64,000 nucleotides of DNA from Metellina segmentata (taxonomy: Eukaryota; Arthropoda; Arachnida; Araneae; Tetragnathidae): the NCBI GenBank assembly GCA_947359465.1, contig OX375872.1:8812137-8876136 (forward strand), given 5' to 3'. Both the position numbers and the translations under genes were made by a program. Shown here in pieces: positions 11,415 through 21,992 of the stretch. The notes under the pieces were generated by a model. That model did no database searches and was not told where the DNA came from. It saw only the letters and a list, made by a program, of their open reading frames with translations. Position 1 is the first letter of the stretch. Every line of letters begins with the position of its first letter.

Positions 11415-12116
11415 CCATTGTTAAAAGTTATTAGCCTCCACATAGGAAGGTTCATGGTTCAAATCCGTCTCAGTGCACGGATTTTTATAAACGTATGGTA
11501 TAAATCAACGTCTAGGCGTTGATGGTATAGAGACGGCTGGTGCACCTCAAATCTGTCGTGACCGCAAGTCGTCACTTTGGGTTGGTGTGGAATTTTGGAA
11601 GGTGGGGTGCCGCCACAGATGTTACCTCGTCATTTGACTGTGGTTAAAATAATGTGGTAGTGTCCTCGGTAATGGTAATTTTAGTTAACGTCGTACTAGA
11701 GCAACACAACGGGCTATTGACGACGGTCCGGAATCAGTCCCATAAGGGAAAGATTCGAGGACAACACCTCGTAATTTTGAACCACGGTCAGATGACGAAG
11801 CAACACCTGAGCTGGCACCCCACTCTCCAAACTTCCACGCCAACCCAACGTGAGGACTTTCGGCCAAGACAGATTTAAAGTGCACCAGCCGACCCTACAC
11901 CATACGTTTACAAACATCCATGCCCGGACCCGGATTCGAACCAGGAAAATTCCGATCTAGAGGCTAACACCTTAACCACTATACCGGTTGGTCAGAGGTG
12001 TTGTCCTCGATCTATCCCTAAGAGAATTGACGAGGTGTTGTCCCGGACCGTCTTCAATAGCCCGTTGTGTTGCTCTAGAACGACGTTAACTAAAATTACC
12101 AATTACCATTACCTAG
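11415..12116 (+). repeat. SINE-A copy split by a nested SINE-A
   Basis: The plus-strand copy runs from about 11415 to 11668 and resumes at 11994-12116, ending in an ATTACCATTACC tail. Its head has a recognisable B box (GGTTCAAATCC) but little A box. The reverse-oriented copy at 11669-11993 separates the two halves. The sequence left of the insertion (GTAGTGTCCTCGG) resembles the resumed sequence (GGTGTTGTCCTCG), as expected of a target duplication. The resumed half also holds a small internal duplication. Confidence 0.7.
11669..11993 (-). repeat. Full-length SINE-A nested in another SINE-A
   Basis: A complete reverse-oriented copy of about 325 bp. The tRNA-like head at the right end reads GACCAACCGGTATAGTGGTT on the minus strand, with A box TAGTGGTTAAGG and B box GGTTCGAATCC. 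It continues into the standard body and ends in the TTACCATTA-type tail. Frames of 60-74 codons across this and other SINE copies are translated body sequence, not genes. Confidence 0.85.
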
Positions 12117-12359
12117 GGTAATGGTAATTTTAGTTAACGTCACACTAGAGCAACATAACGGGCTATTGATGACGGTCCGGGTAAAAAATGGTAACTTTAG
12201 TTAACGTCGTACTAGAGCAACACAACGACAGATTTAAGGTGCACCAACCGCCTCTACACCATACGTTTACAAACATCCATGCCTGGACCCGGATTCGAAC
12301 CAGGAACCTTCCGATCTAGAGACTAACACCTTAACCACTATACCCGTTGGTCGGCTTAC
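12117..12359 (-). repeat. SINE-A 3' fragment plus internally deleted SINE-A
   Basis: At 12117-12183 there is a copy of only the SINE 3' end. Adjacent, 12184-12359 keeps the tail-side ~45 bp and the tRNA head with both promoter boxes but lacks roughly 170 bp of body between them. The head ends with TATACCCGTTGGTC. The deletion joins head-proximal CGACAGATTTAAGG directly to tail-proximal sequence. Confidence 0.75.
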
Positions 12360-12810
12360 CATTACACTAAGAGAATTGATCCTGACAGTCATCAATAGCT
12401 TCTTGTGTTACTCTTGTACGACGTTAATTAAAATCACTTTAGCTTACCTTACCGTTGTTAAGAGAATTGCGAGCTGTAGATAGGTAGGTATTTTAATTAA
12501 CGTCCTTCTGAAGCAATACAATGGGCTACTGACGACGGTAAGGGATCAATCTATCAAGAGAAAGATCCGAGGAGAACACAACGTAATTTTAAACCACTGT
12601 CAGATGACGAGACAACACCCGAGCTAGAGCCCTATAGAGGGCATGGATTCATTTCCTGTTTCTTGTCAATTACGGCTGGTGCATGATAAATCTACCGTGT
12701 CCTCAAGTTGGCATCTCGCAATGAGAAATGGTAATGAAAGATTTAGTTAACGTCGTATTAGAGCAACACAACGGGCTATTGACGATGGTCCGGGATCAAT
12801 CCCTTTAGTT
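12360..12810. repeat. Degraded SINE fragments in mixed orientation
   Basis: A plus-oriented 3' fragment lies at about 12360-12450. Minus-oriented pieces lie at about 12486-12640 and 12730-12808. All are identified by body words such as CGTCGTA(C/T)TAGAGCAACAC or its complement and GATGGTCCGGGATCAATCCC. The middle piece is the most diverged. Confidence 0.65.
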
Positions 12811-12927
12811 CGGAATGAGAAAAGTGAAGTGCGAACTCATGTGTTGACTTTGATGTCTGACATCAGTTCAAAATTACGAGGTCATGTTCGCAGATATTTT
12901 TTAAAGAGATTGATCCCAAAACGTCAC

Positions 12928-13250
12928 GCCGACCAACCGGTATAGTGGTTAAGGTGTTAGCCTCTAGATCGGAAGGTTCCTGGTTGGAATCCGTGTCCGG
13001 GCATGGATGTTTGTAAACGTATGGTGTAGAGGCGGCTGGTGCACCTTAAATCTGTCGTGGCCGAAAGTCCTCACGTTGGAAGTTTGGAGAGTGGGGTGCC
13101 AGTTCATGTGTTGCATCGTCACCTGACCGTGGTTCAAAATTACTATGTGTTGTCCTCGGATCCTTCCCTTAAGGGACTGATCCCGGACCGTCGTCAATAG
13201 CCCGTTGTGTTGCTCTAGTACGACGTTAACTAAAATAACCATTACCATTA
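12928..13250 (+). repeat. Full-length SINE-A (323 bp) with 13-bp duplication
   Basis: The copy is complete. The head starts at GACCAACCGGTATAGTGGTT with A box TAGTGGTTAAGG; the B box carries one change (GGTTGGAATCC). The tail is TAACCATTACCATTA. It is flanked by CCCAAAACGTCAC at 12915-12927 and 13251-13263. This copy defines the family length and shows that the ATTACC repeat is the true 3' terminus. Confidence 0.9.
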
Positions 13251-13356
13251 CCCAAAACGTCACAAATAGTAAGTTGTGTAGCCCCACCCCAGTACAATTT
13301 TAATTCAACATGTCCTAAGTGTCGATGCAGCCTAGTTGTCTGGTATCTGTACTTAT

Positions 13357-13672
13357 TATCAATAACGTCGTATTGGAGCAAAACAACAGGCTATGGACGA
13401 CAGTCTGGGATCAATCCCTCAAGGGAAAGATCTGAGGACAATACCACGTAATTTTAAACCACGGTCAGATAACGAGGCTACACCTGAGCTAGCACTCTAC
13501 TCTCCAAACTTTCACGCAATGCCAACGTGAGGACATTTGAGGAAACGACCGATTAAACGTGTACCAGTACCCTTTCTACACGATGATGTTGGCTGGATTC
13601 GAACTTGCTGCCCCCCTCCGGTTTCTAATCCATTACTTTTCCAAACGGGCCACCGCAACCCATAGAGTAGCC
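13357..13672 (-). repeat. SINE-B copy (second tRNA head, same body)
   Basis: The body matches family A (GGGCTATGGACGACAGTCTGG, ACGGTCAGATAACGAGG, CCAACGTGAGGAC on the plus strand). The head at the right is different: read on the minus strand it has GGTGGCCCGTTTGGAAAAGT as A-box region and AAGTTCGAATCC as B box. That D-arm type (GTAGCCCAGTTGGAAGAGC in better copies) is typical of Lys/Asn/Thr-like tRNAs, unlike family A. Confidence 0.75.
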
Positions 13673-13693
13673 GCAACACAGTTAGCAGAATAA

Positions 13694-14643
13694 ACGAGCG
13701 GATATATATGCAGCGGTTTCCCCTGACGTCACATAATCGATAACCAATGAGAAGAGAACCATGATAGTACTTTACGCAAGTCCAACTTGATTGGCTAGTT
13801 TCACGGGCTTGGCTTCACTTGGATATCTCGCCAATCTGATTGTTGCAGTAACCATTTTGATTTGATCTCGCCAACTTATCCTAAGGGTACTTATACTTTT
13901 AAAGAGCTACTTTTCGGAAAGCAATGATGGCCTAATGGCTAAAGTCACCTACTTTCAGAATGACGTTTACAGCGGAGGATGACTTCCCGAGTTCGAACAC
14001 GTCTGGCGGAAAAATTTTTAGATCTTCCAAATTATTAAAAAAAAATTCCAATTTAATTCCTTTTTATTCTAAATTACTTTTCCTAATTTTTAATACCCTT
14101 TTTATATTTTTCCAAGCTTCCGTTGATTTTACATAAATAATCTAAGAACCACTCCTGAACTCACTACCAGCTGATATTTTACCACCACTCTGCCGTCCCC
14201 TTTGCTTTAGGATGATGGTGTCGTATCCACCCCTGGCTTAGGACCATTCTGATGTAACAAAAAGCATACATAAAACACTAACTTATATAGTTATTAACTT
14301 ATATAATAAAAGGATACAATTTTCGATGATGATGTTAGATCAATGAAAATCATGTTACACACCTTATTTCCTTTTTTCTATTGCCCCTCTTGATTATACA
14401 GCAGATCTGAATTTAAAGTTACCGAGTCAACTAAAATATATAACTAAACAGCAGCAAAGAAATTTATCCTCACATAAATTTCGAAGTACGCCAAAGGAAG
14501 AGATAAATTGCCAACAGAAAAATTCTGATGACATACGTGTCTAGGTCATGTGATCCGATTAGCCAACAACTGTTCCCATTCTATTCTCATTGGTTATCGA
14601 TTCTGTGACGTCAGTGGAAACAGATGCATATCTATCCGCTCGT
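13694..14643. mobile_element. Mutator-like non-autonomous element (950 bp), variant X
   Basis: Terminal inverted repeats of about 66 bp begin ACGAGCGGATA and include CTGACGTCACA and AATCGATAACCAATGAGAA. A perfect 9-bp duplication, GCAGAATAA, flanks it at 13685-13693 and 14644-14652, as expected of Mutator-like elements. The interior is homologous, in reverse order, to the elements at 17576-18411 and 18515-19392, including a tRNA-Arg-like segment. The outer 66 bp are not shared with those copies, so this copy has different termini on a common core. No transposase is present. Confidence 0.85.
13921..14011 (+). repeat. tRNA-Arg-like module inside Mutator-like element X
   Basis: The segment reads like the head of a tRNA-derived sequence: A box GATGGCCTAATGGCTAAAG and, about 45 bp on, B box GAGTTCGAACAC. 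The D-arm wording (TGGCCTAATGGCTAA) is like tRNA-Arg. It does not fold as an intact tRNA. The same module occurs in reverse in the two elements at 17.6-19.4 kb. Confidence 0.65.
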
Positions 14644-14748
14644 GCAGAATAACAATTAGGGTTCCAAACAAAAAAATTTAGGCTCAAAATTAAATATTTT
14701 CGAAGTTTGGGGCATTTTAAGAACTTATAACTTTGAAGAGCAGTTGTG

Positions 14749-15049
14749 GTAATTTTAGATAACGTCGCAACACATCGGGCCATTGACGACGGTCCGGGAT
14801 CAATCCCTTAAGGGAAAGATCGAGGACAACACTTCGTAATTTTGAACCACGGTCAGATGACGACGCAACACCTGAGCTGGCACCCCACTCTCCAAACTTC
14901 CACACCAACCCAACGTGAGGACTTTCGGCCACGACAGATTTAAGGTGCCGCCTCTACACCATGCGCTTACAAACATCCATGCCCTGCCCGGATTCGAAAC
15001 AGGAACCTTTCGATCTAGAGGCTGACACCTATATCACTATACCGGTTGG
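14749..15049 (-). repeat. SINE-A with 14-bp target duplication
   Basis: Nearly full-length reverse copy; the head has TATAGTGATATAGGTGTCAG and B box GTTTCGAATCC. A 14-bp duplication GAAGAGCAGTTGTG brackets it at 14735-14748 and 15050-15063. A few bases of the standard GGTGCACC motif are missing from the body. Confidence 0.9.
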
Positions 15050-15133
15050 GAAGAGCAGTTGTGAGATCGCTTAATGTTTGAAGTTCTGTTTCTCAAAAAC
15101 TACTTAACGTAGACAAACATGTTTTAAAATCTG

Positions 15134-15451
15134 GACGACCAACCGGTATAGTGGTTAAGCCTCTAGATTGAAAGGTTCCTGGTTCGGGTCCGGGCATAGA
15201 TGTTTGTAAGTGTATGGTGTAGAGGCGGCACCTAAAATCTGTCGTGGCCGAAAGTCCTCACGTTGGGTTGGTGTGGAAGTTTGGAGAGTGGGGTGCCAGC
15301 TCAGGTGTTGCTTCGTCATCTGGCCGTGGTTCAAAATTAGAAGGTGTTGTCCTTTAATCTTTGCCTTAAGGGATTGATCCCGGACTGTCGTCAATAGCCC
15401 GCTGTGTTGCTCTATAGAGTACTATAGTACGATGTTAACTAAAATTACCAT
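15134..15451 (+). repeat. SINE-A copy
   Basis: The head begins ACGACCAACCGGTATAGTGG but lacks about 8 bp between A box and the anticodon-like region, and the B box is truncated (GGTTCGGGTCC). The body is standard. The 3' end GTACGATGTTAACTAAAATT is followed by ACCATTTAAAAATCTG. A similar TTTTAAAATCTG precedes the head, giving an imperfect target duplication. Confidence 0.8.
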
Positions 15452-15589
15452 TTAAAAATCTGTGTAAAATTGTCGTTTTTCACTTTGGTCCCTCCAAACA
15501 ACAATTTTAAACATCATATTTAATCTAAAATTTAGTTGCAAAATATGGAAAATTGTCATTTTTGATAGAATTAAAAACATTTCTATGGG

Positions 15590-15850
15590 CTAAAGGAATT
15601 TTACGACATAATTTGAATTCATGCCAGTTACAGTGGTAGGCATGTTAATATTACTGATAGAGTTAGGAAGTCGCATTTGAATTATTTCATCTTCAAAATA
15701 GCAAACGAAAATAACAAAATGACAATTTTCTACTCTAAATAGACACAAGAAATCAAATGAAGGAGAGCTCTGATAAAACCGACATTTCACAGGAATACAG
15801 TTTAATATGTTTATTACTTGTAAAAAATATTCGGGATTGTCATCTGAGTC
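15590..15850 (-). other. Weak exon-like open frame, unknown protein
   Basis: The minus strand has a canonical-looking acceptor (TTATTGTTGCTTCAG|G) at 15851, followed by 85 codons without a stop (DSDDNPEYFLQVINILNCIP at its start) to TAA-type termination near 15590. Cys, Phe and Ile are frequent and no family is recognised. It lies in AT-rich DNA where such frames can occur by chance. Confidence 0.15.
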
Positions 15851-15859
15851 CTGAAGCAA

Positions 15860-17199
15860 CAATAATAAAATCAAAATCACAACATTTGCTTTCCAGTCTT
15901 TGTACATTACAAGAACTTCAATGATAAAAGAAATTAAATACAGATATTGAAATACCAAATCATTTTTAACTTAAAAGGTGAACTATAAAAGCAGAAAAAA
16001 TCAGTGTCAAAACAAGCTTAAAAATTTCAACTTAGTAACATAGATATTATGATTTTTAACTAATTACCTTTTCAAATTCACCATGTAGTTAAACTCCCAT
16101 GTTAAATTATGCATCCTCTACCATTGAAATGGGATTTTATTTTGCTGCCGAATTCTTTTAAAATTATTTACTCTTTTTGCTGGTGATTGTGATAAATATG
16201 AAACACGAATTTTTGACGTACAATTGGGAATAAGAATGAAACGATCATAGTTACGCATTCTCGTAATTGCTGCGGTCACAAATGGAACACTTCTGGATTG
16301 GCATAGAACATTCGCCGGTGTTCGAAAGCTTTTGGTTTAGCAAACCAATCATATTTATAACCATAATTGATTTACTTGTGTTTATTCATTCGGTTATCTG
16401 CCCTTAAATGCAATAGCATCTCTTTCAAAGGTGGAAATGGATGTCTTACTGGCGTGTTCCCGCATTTTTTGATTCATCATGCTATGAAAAAAAACGATAA
16501 TTTTCATCTATTTAAAAATTTTCCTGGGACAAAAATAAACAAATTACAATGATGGAAATTTCAGGACATATAATATACATCTTGACACATAATACTGAAA
16601 ATTTGTGAGGTTTTTCGGAGTTGTCCTTCACAATGAAATTTGTATGTAACAAAATAAAAAAATCGCTGTTTTCAATTATTTTACTTTTTTATTATTTTTT
16701 TTCTTAACTAAAGTGTAGAAACACACTCACTAAATTATTCCAAACTTTTACATAGAAGAAGTGCTTTGTTAAGAATAATTTTTGATATGGTCTTTACCTA
16801 TTTTTAGAGGTACTAGAGCAATTTGAAATTTGTATTAAATAGGCAAAATCTCTATTTTCGCTGATTCTTGAGAATGAGCAGTGGCGGATATAAAATGATA
16901 TATATTCTGACATTTCCAAAGACCTTTTACTAAAGAATGTAACAATATAAATTTTTTTAATTTGTGTCAATAACTTATTGAAATTTAGGGTCTCAAACAG
17001 GCTACTATTAATGCTAATAAAATCTACATTTGTGTGACCTTGAACTTTAAAATTCAATGAAAAATAAAATATACATCTTGGACATCTAATATTTGGTTGT
17101 TTCTCCATACTGTAAGTGATCTATATAAAAATTAATTTTCATTAAAATCGGTGATGTGTCAGCCACAGCCGATTTGCTCATTTTTGCGTGGGATGACCC
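15860..17199. other. AT-rich sequence, no gene recognised
   Basis: Open frames at 16367-16552 (plus) and 16794-17108 (minus) are composed of AT-rich codons without recognisable motifs. No terminal repeats were seen. Confidence 0.45.
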
Positions 17200-17251
17200 A
17201 TTCACTTAATTTTGAACCATTGTCAGTTGACGAGGTTACACCTGAGCTGAA
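17200..17251 (-). repeat. Short SINE body fragment
   Basis: The words TTTTGAACCATTGTCAGTTGACGAGG and ACACCTGAGCTG are from the shared SINE body in reverse orientation. Neither head nor tail is present. A G-run/C-run palindrome (GGGGGAGGGGGGGTGTCACC and following Cs) sits nearby at 17300-17332. Confidence 0.7.
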
Positions 17252-17575
17252 ATAATGATGTTAAAGTTATTGTAATGTCCCTGACCTGTGGTGTACACAG
17301 GGGGAGGGGGGGTGTCACCCCCCCCCTAGACCACTAGACCAATAAACTAAAAAAAGGCCGTACATTTTTTATTTAAATTAGGATTGAAATTCACGATAAA
17401 GGAGCGAGTCAACCGTATTGGATTTTGGTGGCAGTTATCTCTTTCCTCAGGTTGGAATAGGAACGACACAACGACAGGAAAAGAGTGAATTGCAGTTAAA
17501 AGGGTGCTTCCGAAATGTCCTTGATCAAGCGTAGCCCTTGGTGTCCCGTAAGCGTATTTAGAAACAGGCGCCTCA

Positions 17576-18411
17576 ATCCCATGATAGTACTTTTCGCAAG
17601 TCCAACTTGAATGGCTGATCGGATCACATGACCTAGATACGTATGTCATCAAGGTTTATAGTTGTTGGCGATTTATCTCTTCCTTTCTGCTTTCTTCTTT
17701 TCTTTTCAGATCCATGGCTATGGGTGGGTAGAGGTGGGAGCCGAAAATTGTATCCTTTTATTATATAAGTTAATAATTATATAAGTTAGTGTTTTATGTA
17801 TGCTTTTTGTTACATCAGAATGGTCCTAAGCCAGCGGTGGATACGACACCATCATCCTAAAGCAAAGGGGACGGCAGAGGGGCGGAAAAATATCAGCTGG
17901 TAGTGAGGAAGCTTGGAAAGCTTGGAAAAATATGAAAAGGGCATTAAAAATTAGGAAAAGTAAATTAGAATGAAAAGGAATTAAATTGGAATTTTTTTTA
18001 AATAATTTGGAGGATCTAAAAATTTTTCCGCCAGCTGGGTTCGAACTCGGGATGTCATCCTCCGCTGCAGACGCTAATCTGAAGGTGGGTGACTTTAGCC
18101 ATTAGGCCATCGTTGCTTCACGTAAAAAAGCTCTTTAAAGTATAAGTACCCTTAATATAAGTTGGCAAGAAATACTACTAACAACAACCATACAACATAT
18201 ATATGAGGAGCAAATCAGAGTCAACTTGTCGGACACTTACGCTGAGGCGCTAGTGTATGTATTGTATTTCTACGAAACAACGCGCATATTCAAAATCAAA
18301 TGGTTACTGCAACAATCAGATAGGCGAGATATCCAAGTGAAGCCAAGCCCGTGAAACTAGCCAATCAAGTTGGACTTGCGTAAATTACTATCATGGGATT
18401 GAGCCGCTTCT
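17576..18411. mobile_element. Mutator-like non-autonomous element, copy 1 (836 bp)
   Basis: Starts AGGCGCCTCAATCCCATGAT and ends with the inverted equivalent (ATCATGGGATTGAGCCGCTT), giving terminal repeats of ~45 bp that include TTGCGCAAGTCC-like words. It is flanked by ATTTAGAAAC at 17566-17575 and 18412-18421, a 9-10-bp duplication as in Mutator-like elements. Relative to copy 2 it lacks about 40 bp near 17910. It carries a reverse tRNA-Arg-like module at 18029-18117. There is no transposase. Confidence 0.85.
18029..18117 (-). repeat. tRNA-Arg-like module inside copy 1
   Basis: On the minus strand: CGATGGCCTAATGGCTAAAG (A-box region), then GCGGAGGATGACATCCCGAG and B box GAGTTCGAACCC. The boxes are better preserved than in element X. 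It is probably an old pol III-type sequence captured by the element, since it occupies the same place in all three copies. Confidence 0.65.
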
Positions 18412-18514
18412 ATTTAGAAACCCTGGCGCTTCCAGCACAAAACGGAAATACGTCATATACGTAGCTGCGCAGACGCGTCCGCGCACGCAAACACAGCGAG
18501 CCTAAACAAAACAC

Positions 18515-19392
18515 AGGCGCCTCAATCCCATGATAGTACTTTACGCAAGTCCAACTTGATTGGCTAATCGGATCACATGACCTAGATACGTATGTCATCA
18601 AGGTTTATAGTTGTTGGCGATTTATCTCTTCCTTTCTGCTTTCTTCTTTTCTTTTCAGATCCATGGCTATGGGTGGGTAGAGGTGGGAGCCGAAAATTGT
18701 ATCCTTTTATTATATAAGTTAATAATTATACAAGTTAGTGTTTTATGTATGCTTTTTGTTACATCAGAATGGTCCTAAGCCAGCGGTGGATACGACACTA
18801 TCATCCTAAAGCAAAGGGGACGGCAGAGGGGCGGAAAAATATCAGCTGGTAGTGAGTTCAGGAGTGGTTCTTAGATTATTTATGTAAAATCAACGGAAAC
18901 TTGGAAAAATATGAAAAGGGTATTAAAAATTAGGAAAAGTAAATTAGAATGAAAAGGAATTAAATTGGAATTTTTTAAAAATAATTTGGAGGATCTAAAA
19001 ATTTTTCCGCCAGCTGGGTTCGAACTCGGGATGTCATCCTCCGCTGCAGACGCTAATCTGAAGGTGGGTGACTTTAGCCATTAGGCCATCGTTGCTTCAC
19101 AAATAGAAGCTCTTTAAAGTATAAGTACCCTTAATATATAAGTTGGAAAGAAATACTACTAACAACAACCATACAACATATATATGAGGAGCAAATCAGA
19201 GTCAACTTGTCGGACACTTACGCTGAGGCGCTAGTGTATGTATTGTATTTCTACGAAACAACGCGCATATTCAAAATCAAATGGTTACTGCAACAATCAG
19301 ATAGGCGAGATATCCAAGTGAAGCCAAGCCCGTGAATCTAGCCAATCAAGTTGGACTTGCGTAAAGTACTATCATGGGATTGAGCCGCTTCT
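18515..19392. mobile_element. Mutator-like non-autonomous element, copy 2 (878 bp)
   Basis: Same orientation and ends as copy 1 and over 90% similar by eye. It is flanked by AACAAAACAC at 18505-18514 and 19393-19402, a different target from copy 1, so the two are independent insertions rather than a duplication. It retains a ~40-bp block (TTCAGGAGTGGTTCTTAGAT and following) that is absent from copy 1 but present in element X. Reverse tRNA-Arg-like module at about 19006-19098. Confidence 0.85.
19006..19098 (-). repeat. tRNA-Arg-like module inside copy 2
   Basis: Identical layout to the module in copy 1: A-box region TGGCCTAATGGCTAAAG and B box GAGTTCGAACCC on the minus strand. It overlaps nothing else recognisable. 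Confidence 0.6.
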
Positions 19393-19609
19393 AACAAAAC
19401 ACGACCCTCGCTCGTATTGATATTGAGAGATGTGTAATGGCCGTTTTATCTAAAAATTAATAATTGTTGGGTTTACATTTCTTTTTGCAAATGAAAAATG
19501 TATTAAATAAAGCCATAACGAACAACTGTGTGTGTAGCATAACTCCATATAAACAAACACGTGTATCTGAAATTTGAAGAGAGAAGTTGGATTACACAAG
19601 TACACACAA

Positions 19610-21845
19610 CTTTTTTCATAAATCTTACTTCTTGTTTACTTGGGCATTAAAAAGTATGAATAAATTATTCGTTTCTCTTTTTCACACACAAAAAAACAAC
19701 ATTTTCAGTTGGAATTAATTTAAAGATGAGTGTGAAGAAGTTCATGGTGAGTTCTGTCGACAAAGTACTCATAGAGCCAAAATGTTTAAAATAACTTATT
19801 TCTTTTTACTTTTGGCAGTAAAAAGTTAGTATTATTTATTGCTTTCGCTTTTTCACCAAGAAAAACATTAATAGTTCTAATTTACTAAAAGATGAATGAA
19901 AAGTCAACGGTGAAATCCTTCAAAAAAGCTGCACACACATTTTCACACATCTTTTTAAAAAATGCTTACTTCTTTTTAATTTTGATATTAAGAAGTTCGA
20001 ATTAATTATTGCTTTCACTTTTTCACCAAGAAAAACCATTAGTAATTCAAATTTACTAAAAGAGGAGTGGGAAAAGTTCACGGTGAAACCCTTTCACAAA
20101 GCTGCATTCACATTTTCACACACAACTTCTCTAAAAATGCTTACTTCTTTTTACTTTTGGGATGGAAAAGTTTGTTTTTATTAATAGTGTCACCTTTTTA
20201 CAAAGAAAAAACATTAACACTTGAATTTCACTAAAGGATGAGTGTCAAAATGTTCATGGTGAGCTGGGTCAACAAAGTACTTTCAGAGCCAATTTTTAAA
20301 AAAAGCTTCATTCATGTTTTTTTTAGCATTTATAAATTTGTGTCTGTGTTTACTTTTAATTATGTACCAAGAAATAAGTTTAATTGTGTAGGAAATATAA
20401 CCAAAAGTTGCATGAAAAAACTACACAGTGAACTGCTTCGACAAAGTTGAACAGACACATTCATACCCCAAATTTTTATAAATGTTTTTATCCATAATAT
20501 TTTTGCATCAGTAAGTCTCTTTTATTGTGTACTTTGTTTTATATACCTTGGAAATAGTTTATTAATTAGAATTAACACAAATGTTCATGTAAACATGTCA
20601 AAATGAGCTGTCTTCATGATGTTAACACAGCATGTTAGAAAGACACACAAAACATTCAAAAAGTACCAATTTCTTGATTTCTTTTTCTTGGACAGGTTGC
20701 AAATGATAAATACTTTCTGTTTTTCACAAACAAAACTGTTAGAAAGTTGGAATTATGTAAAAATTAAATGAAACAAGTTCACGGTGAAATGCATCGACAA
20801 AGCTGAACACACACATTAAGACCTAGAATTTTTATTAATTGCTTTTTCCAAAATATTTTTGCATCAGTAAGTTGATTTTATTATGTTCTTTCTTTTCTAT
20901 ATATTTTGTAAATAGTTTATTACATAGAATTAGTATAAAGTTTCAAGGAAACATGTCAAAAGCAGGCCCCTTCATAATGTTAACACATCTAATTTAAAAT
21001 ACACACAAAACCTCTAAAAACGACTACTTTCCTCATTCCTTTAATATTTATGCGTTGCAATTATTAAATAGTTTGTGTTTTTGATCAAGAAAAACATTTA
21101 ATGTTTTGAATTATTAAAAAGTGCATGAAACAAGTTCACGGTGAAATGCTTCGACAATGATGCACAGACACTTTCACACCCAGAATTTTTATTTATTGTT
21201 TTTTACTCAATTTTTTGCATGAATAACTTGGTTTTATTATGTTCTTTGTTTTCTATGTCTTGGAAAGAGATTATTAATAGAATTAAATGAAAGTTTCATG
21301 GAAACATGTCAAAATCACCCGCCTTGACAATGGTAACAGAGCATATTAGAATCAAACGCAAAACTGTAAAAAGTGATAATTTCTTGATTCCCTTTGGATT
21401 GACAGGTTGGAAATCATAAAAGCTTTCACTTTTTCACCCAGAAAACATTTTATAAAGTTAGAATTAATTAAAAAGTACATGAAACAAGTACTCAGTGCAA
21501 ATGCATTGACGAAGGTGAACACACTTATGAGACCCAAAACTTTTATTTGTTGCTTTTTCCAAAATTTTTTGGTTTTAATAACTTTGTTTTGTATATCTTG
21601 GAAGGAGTTTATTACAAAGAATTAGATGAAAGTTATATGAAAGCATGTCAAAATCACCTGCCTGAATAATGTTGACACGGCAGTGTAAGTAAACACAAAA
21701 CCCCTAAAAAATGGTTATTCCTTTAACATGTGTGCATGGACATGTTGCAATTGTTAAGTAGATTGTATTTTTCACCAAGAAAAGATTCTAATAGTTAGAA
21801 TTAAATAAAAAGTACACGAGACCAGTCCACGGTGAAATGAGTAAA
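19610..21845. repeat. Diverged satellite-like array, ~175-bp monomers with dimer order
   Basis: A core of the type TTCACGGTGAAATGCTTCGACAA recurs about 13 times, near 19740, 19906, 20078, 20252, 20425, 20588, 20779, 20942, 21136, 21294, 21490, 21632 and 21826. The mean spacing is about 174 bp. Each core is preceded by a TTTTTCACCAAGAAAAACAT-type block. From about 20425 the cores alternate between two subtypes (CACGGTGAAATGC and ATGGAAACATGTCAAAA) with spacings alternating ~160 and ~193 bp. That is a two-monomer higher-order unit of ~355 bp. No coding frame runs through the array. Confidence 0.75.
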
Positions 21846-21889
21846 TTGGTAAATTAGTAAAATGACTCGTCAACGGCGTGGCGTCGTAT

Positions 21890-21992
21890 GCCGGAACGCG
21901 GGTTTGCTTGCGCGGGCGCGTCTGCGCATCTATGTATATGACGTATTTCCGTTTGTGCTGGAAGCGCCAGGGTTTCTAAATACGCGTCCCGT
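21890..21992. repeat. Right arm of the inverted repeat
   Basis: The reverse complement of 17562-17575 plus 18412-18500, about 90% similar by eye. It is GC-rich (GCGCGGGCGCGTCTGCGCAT) in strong contrast with the array to its left. With the left arm it gives a foldback-like layout, although no target duplication outside the arms was found. Confidence 0.65.

Larger units (their letters stand above)
17562..18510. repeat. Left arm of an inverted repeat, split by a transposon
   Basis: The pieces 17562-17575 and 18412-18500 together match, in reverse, about 90 bp at 21890-21992. They share ATTTAGAAACCCTGGCGCTT, ACGGAAATACGTCATATAC and GCGCAGACGCG. The arm is interrupted by the Mutator-like element 17576-18411, and a second copy is inserted just beyond it. 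The arms bracket the tandem array at 19.6-21.8 kb. Confidence 0.7.

Noticed and set aside
11654..11917. Overlapping open frames of 66-74 codons on both strands
   Set aside because: They are translations of SINE-A body sequence and recur in every SINE copy (for example 40630-40875 and 43012-43284).
17345..17652. 101-codon minus-strand frame as a gene
   Set aside because: It runs into the terminal repeat of a Mutator-like element, and its N-terminal part recurs at 18410-18601 in the second copy.
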